NCBI GenBank assembly: GCA_951812725.1
Contig: OX638330.1
Location: forward strand, 2,108,001 to 2,172,000
Reading direction: 5' to 3'
DNA: 64,000 nt
DNA from: an uncultured Caldilineaceae bacterium
Lineage (GTDB): Bacteria; Chloroflexota; Anaerolineae; Caldilineales; Caldilineaceae
The notes under the pieces are model-generated. The model searched no databases and was not told the origin of the DNA. It saw nothing but the letters and a program-made list of their open reading frames with translations. Below are positions 54,205 through 63,388 of the stretch, in pieces. Numbering within the stretch: position 1 is the first letter of the stretch; the number at the start of each line of letters is the position of its first letter. The position numbers were made by a program, and so were the translations under genes.

Positions 54205-55740
54205 CTAGGTCGAACTTTCTGCCTTTTTGCCCGCGAATATGCCGGGGAGCCTGACCGGCTTTTCGGGTCCCCATAGGAGCGCTATCCCCAGAAGCCCCAG
54301 TGTTGGCAACCATTCAGTCCGGCGCACCCAGTCCAGTTCGCGCAGGTTTTCGGGATCGATATAGGTGACATAGGAGAGGGCAATCGCACCGCTGAGCCAG
54401 AGCCAAGGGAGCGGGACCAGCCATAGTCTTGTTGGCTCATTGTCGGCGGGGGCCAGGAAGGGCAGGAAAGGCATCAGCGTCAAGAGATACCAAGGGTGAA
54501 CCGTTGTTGTGAGCAGGAGGTAGCCGCCCACGGGAACGGCCAGCCAGCGCAACGTCGATCTCAAGTCCGGTTGTGTGCGGGGAAACCGCCACCAGAGATA
54601 AATCAGGAGTAAGAAGAGCAGGAAATATGTGATCTCCTGGGATTGAACCATGGGTTCGCCGATTCCCATGGTCTCGAGCCAGTTCTTCAACCAGAGAAAA
54701 ATGCCACTGTTGAAATTCCACTGTTTGTTATAGATGCGAAGGGCGCCGAAAAGTCCGCGACCGTCGAGCTCACCGGTCAATCCCCAGCCGGCCCTCAACG
54801 CCGGCGACACGAGCATCGCGAAGGTGAGATAAACATATAGCAGGCGACTGCCCCAATTCCACCGCCACCAGAATACTGGCGCCAGGATACCGGGGATCAG
54901 TTTCGTGAGGGTAGCCAGAGCAAGCAGGGCAGGCGACAAGAGTGCGAAGGCAGGCTTCGCGGAAAACGTGCGAGGATTGTCGGGCGGCGCTGCCCGACTA
55001 TTCGAAGCAGGAATGCTCAGCATTGCGTAGACGGCCAGCATCATTAACATTACCATTAGAGCGTCGACGTGCGCGCCTTGCGCGGTCTCGACGATTACCA
55101 GTGGATTCCAGAGGTAAATCAAGAGCCGGTGGGAGGGCAGACCGGCGAGCAGCAGGAGCCTTGAAATAATGAACGCTGTTACCAGATCCAACAGGACGGC
55201 AGAGGTCTGAAATGATTGCGGATCGAGTGGGTAGAATTGGGCGATGGCGGCGAAGAACCACTGCGCGGCAGGCATGTAAGGGCTGGCCATCCAAGCGTGG
55301 TTGGCCTGGGAGCGAAAGGGGGCGTCTAACCAGTCCAGCTGCGAGGCGTCTATTGGGAAGGCATATGGACTGACGCCATTGACGGTGACGTGTCCATCCC
55401 ACATATAGCGGAAGACGTCAGATGAAAGGGTGGGGAATGTCTGGAGTAGAAGCCATCTGAAAAGAATTGCTCCCCCCCAGATTGCCGCGAGCAGGTAGAA
55501 TCCTCTGAAACGCGGTCGTGAAGGAGAGTCTGCGCGGCCGCGGGCTTGCCACCACCGCTCCAACCAGAATACGGCGCCGGCGTAGGCTGCGAAGGCCAAG
55601 CCAAACCAGGCCAGAAACTCGGCAACTTCGGTCGTTCCAAGGTTGCCGTGACGGAGTTGCATGGAGACCATGCCACCGTAGGCCGCGAGCGATACGATCA
55701 AGAGGGAAAGGGGGATAGACCAGTACCTCAGACCCGCCAT
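54205..55740 (-). CDS. Polytopic GT-C mannosyltransferase-like protein (MptB/GT87 type)
   Basis: This 511-residue protein has about 12 hydrophobic helices. The loop after an early helix contains SSDVFRYMWDGHVTVNGVSPYAFP, the acidic active-site pattern of polyprenol-phosphate-mannose-dependent alpha-1,6-mannosyltransferases (MptA/MptB) and GT87 relatives. ETAQGAHVDALMV follows. It would add sugars to an envelope glycolipid or glycan outside the membrane. It begins five bases after the stop of the secreted ARH-like gene, so the two form an operon. Confidence 0.82.
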   Translation of the reverse strand: MAGLRYWSIPLSLLIVSLAAYGGMVSMQLRHGNLGTTEVAEFLAWFGLAFAAYAGAVFWLERWWQARGRADSPSRPRFRGFYLLAAIWGGAILFRWLLLQTFPTLSSDVFRYMWDGHVTVNGVSPYAFPIDASQLDWLDAPFRSQANHAWMASPYMPAAQWFFAAIAQFYPLDPQSFQTSAVLLDLVTAFIISRLLLLAGLPSHRLLIYLWNPLVIVETAQGAHVDALMVMLMMLAVYAMLSIPASNSRAAPPDNPRTFSAKPAFALLSPALLALATLTKLIPGILAPVFWWRWNWGSRLLYVYLTFAMLVSPALRAGWGLTGELDGRGLFGALRIYNKQWNFNSGIFLWLKNWLETMGIGEPMVQSQEITYFLLFLLLIYLWWRFPRTQPDLRSTLRWLAVPVGGYLLLTTTVHPWYLLTLMPFLPFLAPADNEPTRLWLVPLPWLWLSGAIALSYVTYIDPENLRELDWVRRTEWLPTLGLLGIALLWGPEKPVRLPGIFAGKKAESST

Positions 55741-55745
55741 CCTTG

Positions 55746-56897
55746 TCAGCGCCCTCGAGTCGGTTGCGTTTCAACTGGAATCCGGTACACGCCTTGCGAT
55801 ACGGCCCCACCTGCGTTCGAGATCATCATCTCGGCCAGGACTTGTGTACGGCGGGCAAATTCTGTGACGGTGTCGTAGCGGGGCAGATCGCCGGTTATGT
55901 CTTCATTGAAATAGACATCGGTGCTGGAGGCGATTTCCTCGGGGAGGTTGTCGTAGCCGTGGATCAGGCCCAGGAGGCCGGCGGCGGTTGCCATGGTGTT
56001 GTCAGCATCCCAGCCGGCCAAGGCGGCGATTTCGATAGTCCGAAGAATGTCGCCTTCTCCATACAACAGGGCCATGATGGTGACGGCAAAGTTGACACGT
56101 GAGGCCCACCACATCGGGTCGGTGTCGTACATGTCGCGGATGAGCTGCCGGCTTATGCGCCAGTCCTCAGGGTTTTGCTGGTGCCAGCCCACGACATTAT
56201 CGACTATGGGGGCGATGATGGCTTCGTCAGCGGTCTGCTGGCGGGCGGCGGCAATAAGGGCGGGCACGTCGTCGTCAAAGAAGGCGAGGCTGTACAGGGT
56301 CGCGAAAAAGGCGCTGGCCTCCACGGCCGGTCCGCTATTGGTAATGCGTGCGAACCGCTCGGCGTAGGTTGCGCCTGCAAGGGGCATACCGGGAGCCAAC
56401 ATCCCAAACAGTTCGGTCTGCAGTTGGGCGTCGATGGACCAGGCGCCGTCAGGATTGTTGGAGGGGAACCCGGTTTCCGGCGGCAGCAGGCCTTCATCCA
56501 TCAGGTCGCGGGCGCGGCGCGTTGATACCCAGATGTCGTGGTTCAGGTGGTCGACCCACTCATCGCGTATCTGTTCGGGGGTGGGATTGAGACCATGGGT
56601 TTCCAGAATGTGGAGGTCCACCCATTCGACATGCGTGTCGTCGTCTGTTGACCATTCGTCAAGCAGCAAGAGAGAAAAGGACCCGGGAGGTCCCGGCTCG
56701 TCAATGTATATGCCTTGAAGTTGGAGGCCGGAGTGGTTGGCGAGAATGGTCGTTTTCCAGGCGCCGTAGACCTTGTCAAAGTAAACGTCGGCGGGAAGAG
56801 TCTGGAACGCAGGGGGTGGTTCCGGCCGGGTAAGACCTATGATGAGGACTGCAACAAGCCAGCCGGCGGCAGCCAGTGCGATCTTGCGTTGATCCAT
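55746..56897 (-). CDS. Exported ADP-ribosylglycohydrolase-like protein
   Basis: This 383-residue protein has an N-terminal hydrophobic signal/anchor (IALAAAGWLVAVLIIGL), so the domain lies outside the cytoplasm. The ARH fold is indicated by VYGAWKTTILANHSG (binding loop), STDDDTHVEW (first metal-binding Thr-Asp-Asp group) and AGWDADNTMATAAGLLG (second metal group, usually DxD(S/T)N). Classical members remove ADP-ribose, but exported ones may act on other glycosides. GAAGGA precedes the ATG. It is the first gene of an operon with the mannosyltransferase-like gene, which suggests a glycan substrate, by inference. Confidence 0.8.
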   Translation of the reverse strand: MDQRKIALAAAGWLVAVLIIGLTRPEPPPAFQTLPADVYFDKVYGAWKTTILANHSGLQLQGIYIDEPGPPGSFSLLLLDEWSTDDDTHVEWVDLHILETHGLNPTPEQIRDEWVDHLNHDIWVSTRRARDLMDEGLLPPETGFPSNNPDGAWSIDAQLQTELFGMLAPGMPLAGATYAERFARITNSGPAVEASAFFATLYSLAFFDDDVPALIAAARQQTADEAIIAPIVDNVVGWHQQNPEDWRISRQLIRDMYDTDPMWWASRVNFAVTIMALLYGEGDILRTIEIAALAGWDADNTMATAAGLLGLIHGYDNLPEEIASSTDVYFNEDITGDLPRYDTVTEFARRTQVLAEMMISNAGGAVSQGVYRIPVETQPTRGR

Positions 56898-57164
56898 CGG
56901 ATAAAGTCCTTCCAGTGCGTGTTTTCGCGGCTTGTTGTGAAGGAAGTATACCTGATGGAAGGGGAGGGGAAAATCCGGAGCGTGTTCCCAAACAGAAGAA
57001 GCAGGCTCTTTGTCCGGCCGGCTGCGACCGTTGCGCGGTTGGGTGGTCGGCAGGCGGCATTCTCGCCGCTTCAGAGTCGAGGTTGGCGGGAAGCCGGCAG
57101 AGTCAACGGGAGTTCATACGGCGACATCTGTCGAAATTGGGTTAGCAATGACAGGAAGGAGCTG

Positions 57165-57611
57165 TCAGTTCGACTTGTCCGGCGCTTGCAGAACAGGGTG
57201 AAAGTAAGTGGCGGCAATGGCCAGGACCGCTGCCAGCGCCAGAATGCCAGGTGCGAGCAGCGGGTTGGCGCCGTACAAGGTATCCGACAGCAGGACTGAG
57301 AAGGATGCGTTGGGGCGGATCTCCTTGGCAAATTCCAAATTATGTTCGACATGTTCAAAGAGACCAAAGAGGCTGCCGAACAGCATGACGCCCATTACAA
57401 TTCGCAGCAGCTTCAGAGTCATGCGCCGCGGGCGGATGAGCACGGCCGCGATCGCGACCGCGCCAATGCCACAAAGGACGAACGGGATTAGCTGGGGCGG
57501 GTCGCCCGTATGTTCCTCCAGCCACAACTCAACAATTGTAAAGACACAACTGATCCCAGCGACTAACAGCAGGAAGGTTCGATATCGATTGACCAGGATG
57601 TCTGCGTTCAT
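57165..57611 (-). CDS. Hypothetical four-helix membrane protein
   Basis: This 148-residue protein has four hydrophobic segments (about 12-30, 40-60, 68-88 and 120-140). HVEHNLEFAKEIRPNASF lies in the last loop. It was not recognised. The ATG at 57609-57611 lies five bases after the stop of the HhH lipoprotein gene, so translation is probably coupled. It is the last gene of the MacAB-type operon. Confidence 0.7.
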   Translation of the reverse strand: MNADILVNRYRTFLLLVAGISCVFTIVELWLEEHTGDPPQLIPFVLCGIGAVAIAAVLIRPRRMTLKLLRIVMGVMLFGSLFGLFEHVEHNLEFAKEIRPNASFSVLLSDTLYGANPLLAPGILALAAVLAIAATYFHPVLQAPDKSN

Positions 57612-57615
57612 GGCA

Positions 57616-58182
57616 TTACTCGGTAAGGTAGGATGCAGCCAAGTCCAGCTGTTGTTCACTGACGTGCTCGGAGAGCGCAGCTAGAAAGGCATCGGGCGAA
57701 TCGAATGGGCGCGCTGCCATAAGTGTTTCAGCAGTTGCGTCATCCACGCCTGGCATCTGTTTCAGTGTTTCTGCGTCGGAGTCATTCACTTCAATCGGAA
57801 CATAGACATAACTCTCATAGAAGGCGACTTGGTCGTCGTCGACATACTTGCCTATTTCGCGGCGAAACTGCTGAATGCTGACATAAGGTTGATACTCGAA
57901 GAATTCGCGAACCATTCGACTGCCGAAGTCAGGAATGGTTTCGAGAAGCTGTTCACGGGTCATGTCGTTCAGGTTTATCTTGTCCAGAACAGCTGCGTTA
58001 TCAGAGGCGGCGCTTTCGGAGGGCTCGGACGCTGTCTCCTCAGTTTGCTCTTCTGCAGCCTGCTCTTCCTGAGCGGGCGGGGAAGATTGTGCGGGCGAAT
58101 TTATTTGATCACAAGCTCCAAGGACAAGAACAGGAGTGGCTAGTGCCAGTTTAAGGGCAACACGTTTAATGGTCGAGTACAT
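57616..58182 (-). CDS. Lipoprotein with ComEA-like helix-hairpin-helix motifs
   Basis: This 188-residue lipoprotein has lipobox LGAC at about residue 24 and a Glu/Ser/Ala-rich linker (about 30-62). Two helix-hairpin-helix modules follow, recognisable from INLNDMTREQLLETIPDFG and VNDSDAETLKQMPGVDDATA. Such motifs in ComEA bind DNA at the cell surface; here the role is unproven. It lies between the MacB-type permease gene and the four-helix membrane protein in one operon. Confidence 0.8.
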   Translation of the reverse strand: MYSTIKRVALKLALATPVLVLGACDQINSPAQSSPPAQEEQAAEEQTEETASEPSESAASDNAAVLDKINLNDMTREQLLETIPDFGSRMVREFFEYQPYVSIQQFRREIGKYVDDDQVAFYESYVYVPIEVNDSDAETLKQMPGVDDATAETLMAARPFDSPDAFLAALSEHVSEQQLDLAASYLTE

Positions 58183-58258
58183 CTATGAAATCTCCTGATT
58201 GGAATGGGGGCTTCGGAATTCGATGCCGGAAAAGCGAGACTGGTGGTCGTGGACAAGT

Positions 58259-59575
58259 TTACTCTCGTCGAAGAGCAACGATGGGATCCAGTTGTGCTGC
58301 CTGTGTGGCAGGGTAGTAGCCAAAAAAGATGCCGACGGCAGCGGACGCGCCAAATGCCAGAGGGAGCGAGAGCGGCACCAGTTCGGTGCGCATGCCGCCC
58401 AACTCGCCGAAGACGAAGGAGCCTCCCACGCCAACTAAGAGGCCGGCCAGCCCGCCCACCAGGCTGAGCATCACCGCCTCGAGCAGGAACTGACGCTGCA
58501 CGTCGCGCGGGCGTGCGCCGAGGGCCTGGCGCAGGCCGATTTCGCGCGTTCTTTCGGTAACGCTTACAAGCATGATGTTCATGATTCCGATACCGCCGAC
58601 GACGAGCGAAACGGCGGCGACCCAGGCCAGCAGACTGCGGAACGCGGCAGTGGTCGAGGAACGGGCGTCGACAATGTCCTGCTGTGTTCGCACGCCAAAA
58701 TTCGGTTCAGCCGGATCGACATTGCGGCGCCCGGCAAGTAAGGCAGTAATTTGGCCCATCACGCCTTCCAAGGCGTCGCCGCTCTCGGCCTTGACAAGGA
58801 TCATGCGCACTCGATTGCCACCAAAGCCGGTTCCGCCGAACTTCTTGAAGACTACTGAGGCGGGAATGTAAATGCGGCCGTCGTTATCGGTCGCGCCGAC
58901 GACGCCCTGTTCTGCCATCACGCCGATGACGGTGAAGCGCGAGGAGCCAATGCGTACTTGCTGACCTATCGGATTGATCGTGTCAAAAATGTCTGCGGCG
59001 ATGCCGGCGCCGAGAATTGCGACACGTTGGGTTGCATCATTTTCGGCTGAGGTAAAGAAGCGCCCCTGTGCAACTTCATAGTCGCGCACCTCGAGGAAAT
59101 CGGCGGTAACGCCGACGATGGACACACCGGTCATGGTAGTAGAACCGCCCTTTACGTTCTGGGTGGTGCTCTGTTCGAGAGATACGCCGCTGACATTTCG
59201 CAGATTTTGTGAGAGGAAGAGGACTTCGTCATAGGTAAATGTGGTGATGTTTCCAGGGCCGCCGCCACCTGGGCCGCCGCGCACGCCGCCGAAGCTGCGA
59301 AACGGCGTTACCATAATTAAGTTGGCGCCAAGCCCGCTTATCTGATCCTCAATTTCGGCTTCGGCGCCGGCGCTGACGGCCAGCATAATGATTACGGCGG
59401 CGACGCCGATAATAATGCCCAGAGTTGTTAGAAAAGAACGCAGCTTGTTGAGCATAACCCCTTCCCAGGCGACTCGAAAGGAGTTTGACGCGGTCATTCC
59501 ATGCAGATCTTTGAATGACTCATCTTCCAGGGTTTGTCGGCCTAACGGCGCAGATCGAATTGAGTCCTGTAGCAT
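58259..59575 (-). CDS. MacB-type ABC transporter permease
   Basis: This 438-residue permease has TM1 near residues 44-68 (LRSFLTTLGIIIGVAAVIIM), a large extracytoplasmic MacB_PCD domain (with a Gly-rich GGVRGGPGGGGPG loop), and three C-terminal helices of the FtsX domain (SLLAWVAAVSLVVGGIGIMNIMLVSVTERTREIG). Unlike E. coli MacB the ATPase is a separate gene, encoded just upstream. The start is given at 59575; the ATG at 59497 (MTASNSFRVAWEG) fits the family better and is a good alternative. Confidence 0.92.
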   Translation of the reverse strand: MLQDSIRSAPLGRQTLEDESFKDLHGMTASNSFRVAWEGVMLNKLRSFLTTLGIIIGVAAVIIMLAVSAGAEAEIEDQISGLGANLIMVTPFRSFGGVRGGPGGGGPGNITTFTYDEVLFLSQNLRNVSGVSLEQSTTQNVKGGSTTMTGVSIVGVTADFLEVRDYEVAQGRFFTSAENDATQRVAILGAGIAADIFDTINPIGQQVRIGSSRFTVIGVMAEQGVVGATDNDGRIYIPASVVFKKFGGTGFGGNRVRMILVKAESGDALEGVMGQITALLAGRRNVDPAEPNFGVRTQQDIVDARSSTTAAFRSLLAWVAAVSLVVGGIGIMNIMLVSVTERTREIGLRQALGARPRDVQRQFLLEAVMLSLVGGLAGLLVGVGGSFVFGELGGMRTELVPLSLPLAFGASAAVGIFFGYYPATQAAQLDPIVALRRE

Positions 59576-59652
59576 GAGATTCTAGTTTCCTGATAGTCGC
59601 AGACGTGCTGGCTGCATAGAGGTTGGCGTGAACAGCACAATTTATTTTTCTG

Positions 59653-60369
59653 TCAAGCAACAGCCATGCGATCGATTTCGTACTGCGGCGCGACGACTTT
59701 TCCGTCGAGAACGTTTACGATCCGTTGCGCCTCGCGCGCCCGTTCGGCTTCATGGGTAACCATGACGATGGTTGCGCCCTGTTTATGTAATCGATGAAAA
59801 ATTGCCATTATCTCGGTACTGGAGCTTGTGTCAAGATTACCCGTAGGCTCGTCGGCAAGAATCAGCGACGGGTCGTTGATCAAGGCTCGCGCAATCGCAA
59901 CCCGCTGCTGTTGACCGCCGGAGAGCTCGGTCGGAAGATGATGGATGCGATCGCCCAAACCGACGAGTTCCAGCAGATCTGCGGCCCGTTCGCTGCGTTG
60001 GTCTTCGCTCCAGTTTTGAAAGCCATTGTACATCATCGGCAGCATCACGTTTTTGCGTGCGCTCAGCCGGGGCAACAGATTGTAGGACTGAAAGACGAAG
60101 CCAATTTTGCGATTGCGCACGCCGGCGAGCTGGTCGCGGTTGAGCCGGCTGACGTCCTCGCCGTCGAGAATATAGAGGCCGCTGTTGGCGCGGTCCAAGC
60201 AGCCTATAATGTTCATCAGAGTCGACTTTCCTGAACCGGAAGGCCCCATGATGGCAACGAAGTCGCCTCTTCCCACCTTCAAGTCTAGTTCCTTCAAGGC
60301 ATGGACGGCGATGTCGCCTTCGCCGTAGGTCTTTGAAAGTGTTGTGATCTCGATAACATCTTTACTCAT
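59653..60369 (-). CDS. MacB/LolD-type ABC transporter ATP-binding protein
   Basis: This 238-residue ATPase has Walker [10 protein letters not shown] (about 41-49), the Q-loop [15 protein letters not shown], signature [15 protein letters not shown], Walker [13 protein letters not shown] and H-loop MVTHEAE. It belongs to the mechanotransmission (type VII) ABC group with the MacB-type permease encoded next to it and the MacA-type adaptor upstream. Confidence 0.95.
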   Translation of the reverse strand: MSKDVIEITTLSKTYGEGDIAVHALKELDLKVGRGDFVAIMGPSGSGKSTLMNIIGCLDRANSGLYILDGEDVSRLNRDQLAGVRNRKIGFVFQSYNLLPRLSARKNVMLPMMYNGFQNWSEDQRSERAADLLELVGLGDRIHHLPTELSGGQQQRVAIARALINDPSLILADEPTGNLDTSSSTEIMAIFHRLHKQGATIVMVTHEAERAREAQRIVNVLDGKVVAPQYEIDRMAVA

Positions 60370-60418
60370 GTCATTTCCGTCGTTTTGGGTCGGAGTGGAG
60401 AGGGATCGTACTTGGAGA

Positions 60419-61942
60419 TCAGTTGGTTCCGACCTGGGCGTCGCCCGTGCTGACTGTCTCGCCTTCTTCGAGACCCGAAATAATCTCTGCGTTGACGAAG
60501 TTTCTCAAGCCAACCTGGACAGGACGAAATTCCAGCTCGTCGTTTGGTCCCACCACGAAGACGGCGGACTGGCCTGGGCTGATCTCACGCAGTGCCTGAA
60601 CCGGTATCAGTAGCGCATCGCGGGTCTCACCGGCGATGATCTCCACTTCGGCGTTCATGCCGAAAAGCAGTGGCGCTGCGTGCTGCGTCATGTCGATGCT
60701 GGCCCAAGCCTGGATGGCGGAGGCGCCGTCGACATCAACCAGCGCTGGTTCGACGCGAGTAATCTGGCCGGTATAGGTGTATTCCGGGAAGGCCTCAAAG
60801 ACTAATCTGACAGGGAAACCAGGGACGGCGGCGGCAATGTCAAGCTCTTCGATCCAGAAGCGGACCTGGGCGACATCGGTGTTTGCCAGGCCAATGATAG
60901 GGCCTCCTGCGACTGAGTCGCCCTGCTGGATCAGGACCGAGGTGATGACGCCTGCCATGGGCGCGCGAATTGTGCCGCCTTCGACCTCGCGCTTCACGTC
61001 TTCGGCTGCCAGACGGGCCTGGGCGACGGCCAGCTCAGCTTTTTCGAGCGCCTCGGCGCTCGGCCCGTCCAACAGATCTTCCAGAGCGGCGCGATTCTGT
61101 TCTACTTTGGCGCGGGCGGCGGCCACGTCCATCTCTTCAGCATTCTGAAGCAGGAGGTTGAGCGTATTCTGGGCCTGCAGAACGCGGCCTCTTGCCGATT
61201 CGACCTGGTCTTCCGACGCGCCGGCGACACTGATATTGTACTGGGCCAAGGCTTTATCGTAGGCGAGCGTTGCTGTCTGCAGTTCTGCGGCTTGGGTAGT
61301 GCTGCCGACATCGTTGCGCCAGGCCACTCGGTCGTATGCTCTCTGGGCCTCGGCACGGGCGATTTCGGCGGCGCTCAGATCTGCCTGCAGGCTAGTCAGC
61401 GTGTCTTGCGAGGGACCTGCCTGCAGGTTCTCGAGCGCTTTCTGGGCGCTGAGCAGTTCACTGCGGGCGGCGTTGACCTCTTCAGCAGTGGGAGGGGCAA
61501 CCAAGCGATCATATTCGGCCTGCGCGGCAGCCAGACTGGATTGCGCAGCAGCAAGGTCGGCTCCGCTCACCTCTCCGGTCAACTCGATGAGGGCGATTTC
61601 GGCCAGACGCAGGTTGATCTGGGCTGAAATGAGCTGAGAATTCAGAGTTGAATCGTACTCCAGGGTTGCCAGGATTTGATTGACATCCACGTGGTCGCCG
61701 ACATGTGCGGCGATGCTGCTGACGATGCCGTTGCTGGGAAACCCGACCTGTGTTTCCTCCCCGGCGAAAAGCGTGCCGATTCCTCCTGCGGTAAGAACAA
61801 GATCGCCGCGGCGCACCTGGGCGGTCTGCAATTCCGGCGCGGAGACCTCGGGCTGTTCGGACACGAAATAGGTGTTGTAGCCGTAATAGGCCCCGGTACC
61901 GAATACAAGCAGTATCGCCAGACTCAGTAGAATGGTCTTCAT
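60419..61942 (-). CDS. MacA/HlyD-family periplasmic adaptor protein
   Basis: This 507-residue membrane-fusion protein has an N-terminal anchor (about 4-25) and a first lipoyl half (GIVSSIAAHVGDHVDVNQILATLE). A very long Ala/Glu/Gln-rich coiled coil follows (about 105-330), then the second lipoyl half (GTIRAPMAGVITSVLIQQGDSV), a beta-barrel and a membrane-proximal domain. It links the ABC permease to the outer part of the envelope. The coiled coil is longer than in E. coli MacA, which may suit a thick or atypical envelope. It is cotranscribed with the ATPase and permease genes. Confidence 0.92.
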   Translation of the reverse strand: MKTILLSLAILLVFGTGAYYGYNTYFVSEQPEVSAPELQTAQVRRGDLVLTAGGIGTLFAGEETQVGFPSNGIVSSIAAHVGDHVDVNQILATLEYDSTLNSQLISAQINLRLAEIALIELTGEVSGADLAAAQSSLAAAQAEYDRLVAPPTAEEVNAARSELLSAQKALENLQAGPSQDTLTSLQADLSAAEIARAEAQRAYDRVAWRNDVGSTTQAAELQTATLAYDKALAQYNISVAGASEDQVESARGRVLQAQNTLNLLLQNAEEMDVAAARAKVEQNRAALEDLLDGPSAEALEKAELAVAQARLAAEDVKREVEGGTIRAPMAGVITSVLIQQGDSVAGGPIIGLANTDVAQVRFWIEELDIAAAVPGFPVRLVFEAFPEYTYTGQITRVEPALVDVDGASAIQAWASIDMTQHAAPLLFGMNAEVEIIAGETRDALLIPVQALREISPGQSAVFVVGPNDELEFRPVQVGLRNFVNAEIISGLEEGETVSTGDAQVGTN

Positions 61943-61990
61943 CGGTAGTCCCCGTTTGACTTCACCTGGAGAATGCCAGCGGCGGCGACT

Positions 61991-62731
61991 TTAGATTGAA
62001 GCCTTTGACTGAAGTAGCTCGATGAGCGGGTCCATCAGAAGCGCGAAACGGCCAGCGCCTGCGGGACCGCCTTGGCCACCACCACGTTGGAAGCCCCCTT
62101 CCGGGACCTCAACGCCCAATTCCTGCAGTCGCTCCGCGCGCTCTTCGGGTGACAGATCCTGCATTTCCTGGCGGAATGCCGCCCGCTCTTCTTCCGACAT
62201 ATCGACTAGAGGGCCGCCCTGACCGCCCGGCCTGGCTTGGGCATTCTGGCCATTTTGTCCTGCTTGGCCGCCCTGACCGAACCGGGGCAGCTCGATTCCA
62301 TTGGCCTGCGCCCAGTCGTTCATGTCGGCAAAGGTCAGTTGCATGCTGCCGATCGCTTCGAGCTGTGCTTCCGAGAGTGCTCCTTCGATTTGGCGTAATA
62401 CTGCCTGCCGCTCGGTCTGATTCTGAATGGCGCCGCTTTGAAGGGCCTGCCAGAGGGGCAGCATGGTTGCGGCCTGAGCGCTATTCACGGCATTATCTGT
62501 TTCTTCCAGGCGAAAGATTCCAATGATGAGCTGGTTTGTGGGCGGCAATGCGCCTTCGTAATTGCTTGCCAGTGCAGGGGTTGATGCGGAATCTGTCGCC
62601 ACACCTTCCTCTTCTTGCGGCTCGCTGCTCGTTGTATTGGCGTCGTCTGCCGCGGCCTCTCTGTTCCGGTTGCAGGAGGATAGCGCAAGAACAGTTACCA
62701 AGATGAGTAGGCCTAAGATTGCTCGGTTCAT
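61991..62731 (-). CDS. Hypothetical lipoprotein, first gene of the MacAB-type operon
   Basis: This 246-residue protein has a signal peptide with lipobox LSSC (about 17-20) and an acidic Ser/Thr-rich linker. A helical core (IIGIFRLEETDNAVNSAQAA..LLPLWQALQ) is followed by a Gly/Gln/Asn-rich segment (GQGGQAGQNGQNAQ) and another helical part (MSEEERAAFRQEMQDLSPEERAERLQELG). Similar lipoproteins accompany MacAB-type genes in Gram-positive and Chloroflexota genomes. The function is unknown; it may be an envelope-stress sensor or a partner of the adaptor. AGGAG lies ten bases before the ATG. Confidence 0.8.
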   Translation of the reverse strand: MNRAILGLLILVTVLALSSCNRNREAAADDANTTSSEPQEEEGVATDSASTPALASNYEGALPPTNQLIIGIFRLEETDNAVNSAQAATMLPLWQALQSGAIQNQTERQAVLRQIEGALSEAQLEAIGSMQLTFADMNDWAQANGIELPRFGQGGQAGQNGQNAQARPGGQGGPLVDMSEEERAAFRQEMQDLSPEERAERLQELGVEVPEGGFQRGGGQGGPAGAGRFALLMDPLIELLQSKASI

Positions 62732-63388
62732 ATCTTAACTCTCCTTATGCAGGAGGTGACGAAGAAAAAGCGGTTCAGATAGCTGCTTCGGAGGTTTTGT
62801 CAGCTCTTTGACATAATTGTACATAATATCTGTTAACAGGATGTTAACATGATATTGAGATGCCGCAACATAGGAAGTTTTCTCAGGATCTGAGGTTAGC
62901 TACTGCGCGAATCGAGTGGATGCGTCGCCGCGGACGAAAAGGTGGCCCGACCCGCTCGGTCGACTGATTTCCTGGGGAAATACCTAGGGAATTATTGACA
63001 GGCGAAGAAGTGTAATCAAGGTCGCATGGCGGGACAACTTGGGGGTCTTTCTGCCAGCGTTTCCGAGTTCGCGGCATTGCTGATTGTGAGAGCTGGTCAG
63101 GCGCGATTGCCGACGAGGTTCGCCGGCTGTTCCCGTATTGGAAGCCCTCTGACGGGACCAGACATTAAGAGTGGGTAGTTAAGCGTTGAAAGAACAGATA
63201 GGGGAAAATCGTCTTGAAGCGAGGAGTATTCTAGTTGAATTTCTGTATCAGCGGATAGTCCTGCGTAGTTGCGGCAAGGAGGGGAGCAGGTCGATGTCAA
63301 GACCGATTTCGACCTTCGACTTGGCCTTGACAGGGGGATTTTCCGGCTGGATGGTGATCTGAGGAGAGGTGAAAATTCTTTAGTGGGA
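62732..63388. other. Regulatory gap upstream of the MacAB-type operon
   Basis: About 650 bp between the operon start and the end of the APH-type gene, which is also on the minus strand. The left 130 bp are AT-rich and contain the TTAACA pair at 62833-62849. The remainder (62880-63388) shows no supportable gene or terminator. Confidence 0.5.
62833..62849. promoter_or_regulatory. TTAACA direct repeat, Pho-box-like
   Basis: TTAACA at 62833-62838 and 62844-62849 start exactly 11 bp apart, about 100 bp upstream of the operon's first start codon. Weaker half-sites, CATAAT at 62822 and TTGAGA at 62855, continue the 11-bp phase on both sides. The motif resembles the array before pstS and the Bacillus PhoP consensus. 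Since GTTAAC is itself palindromic, the orientation of the site cannot be fixed. Confidence 0.5.
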
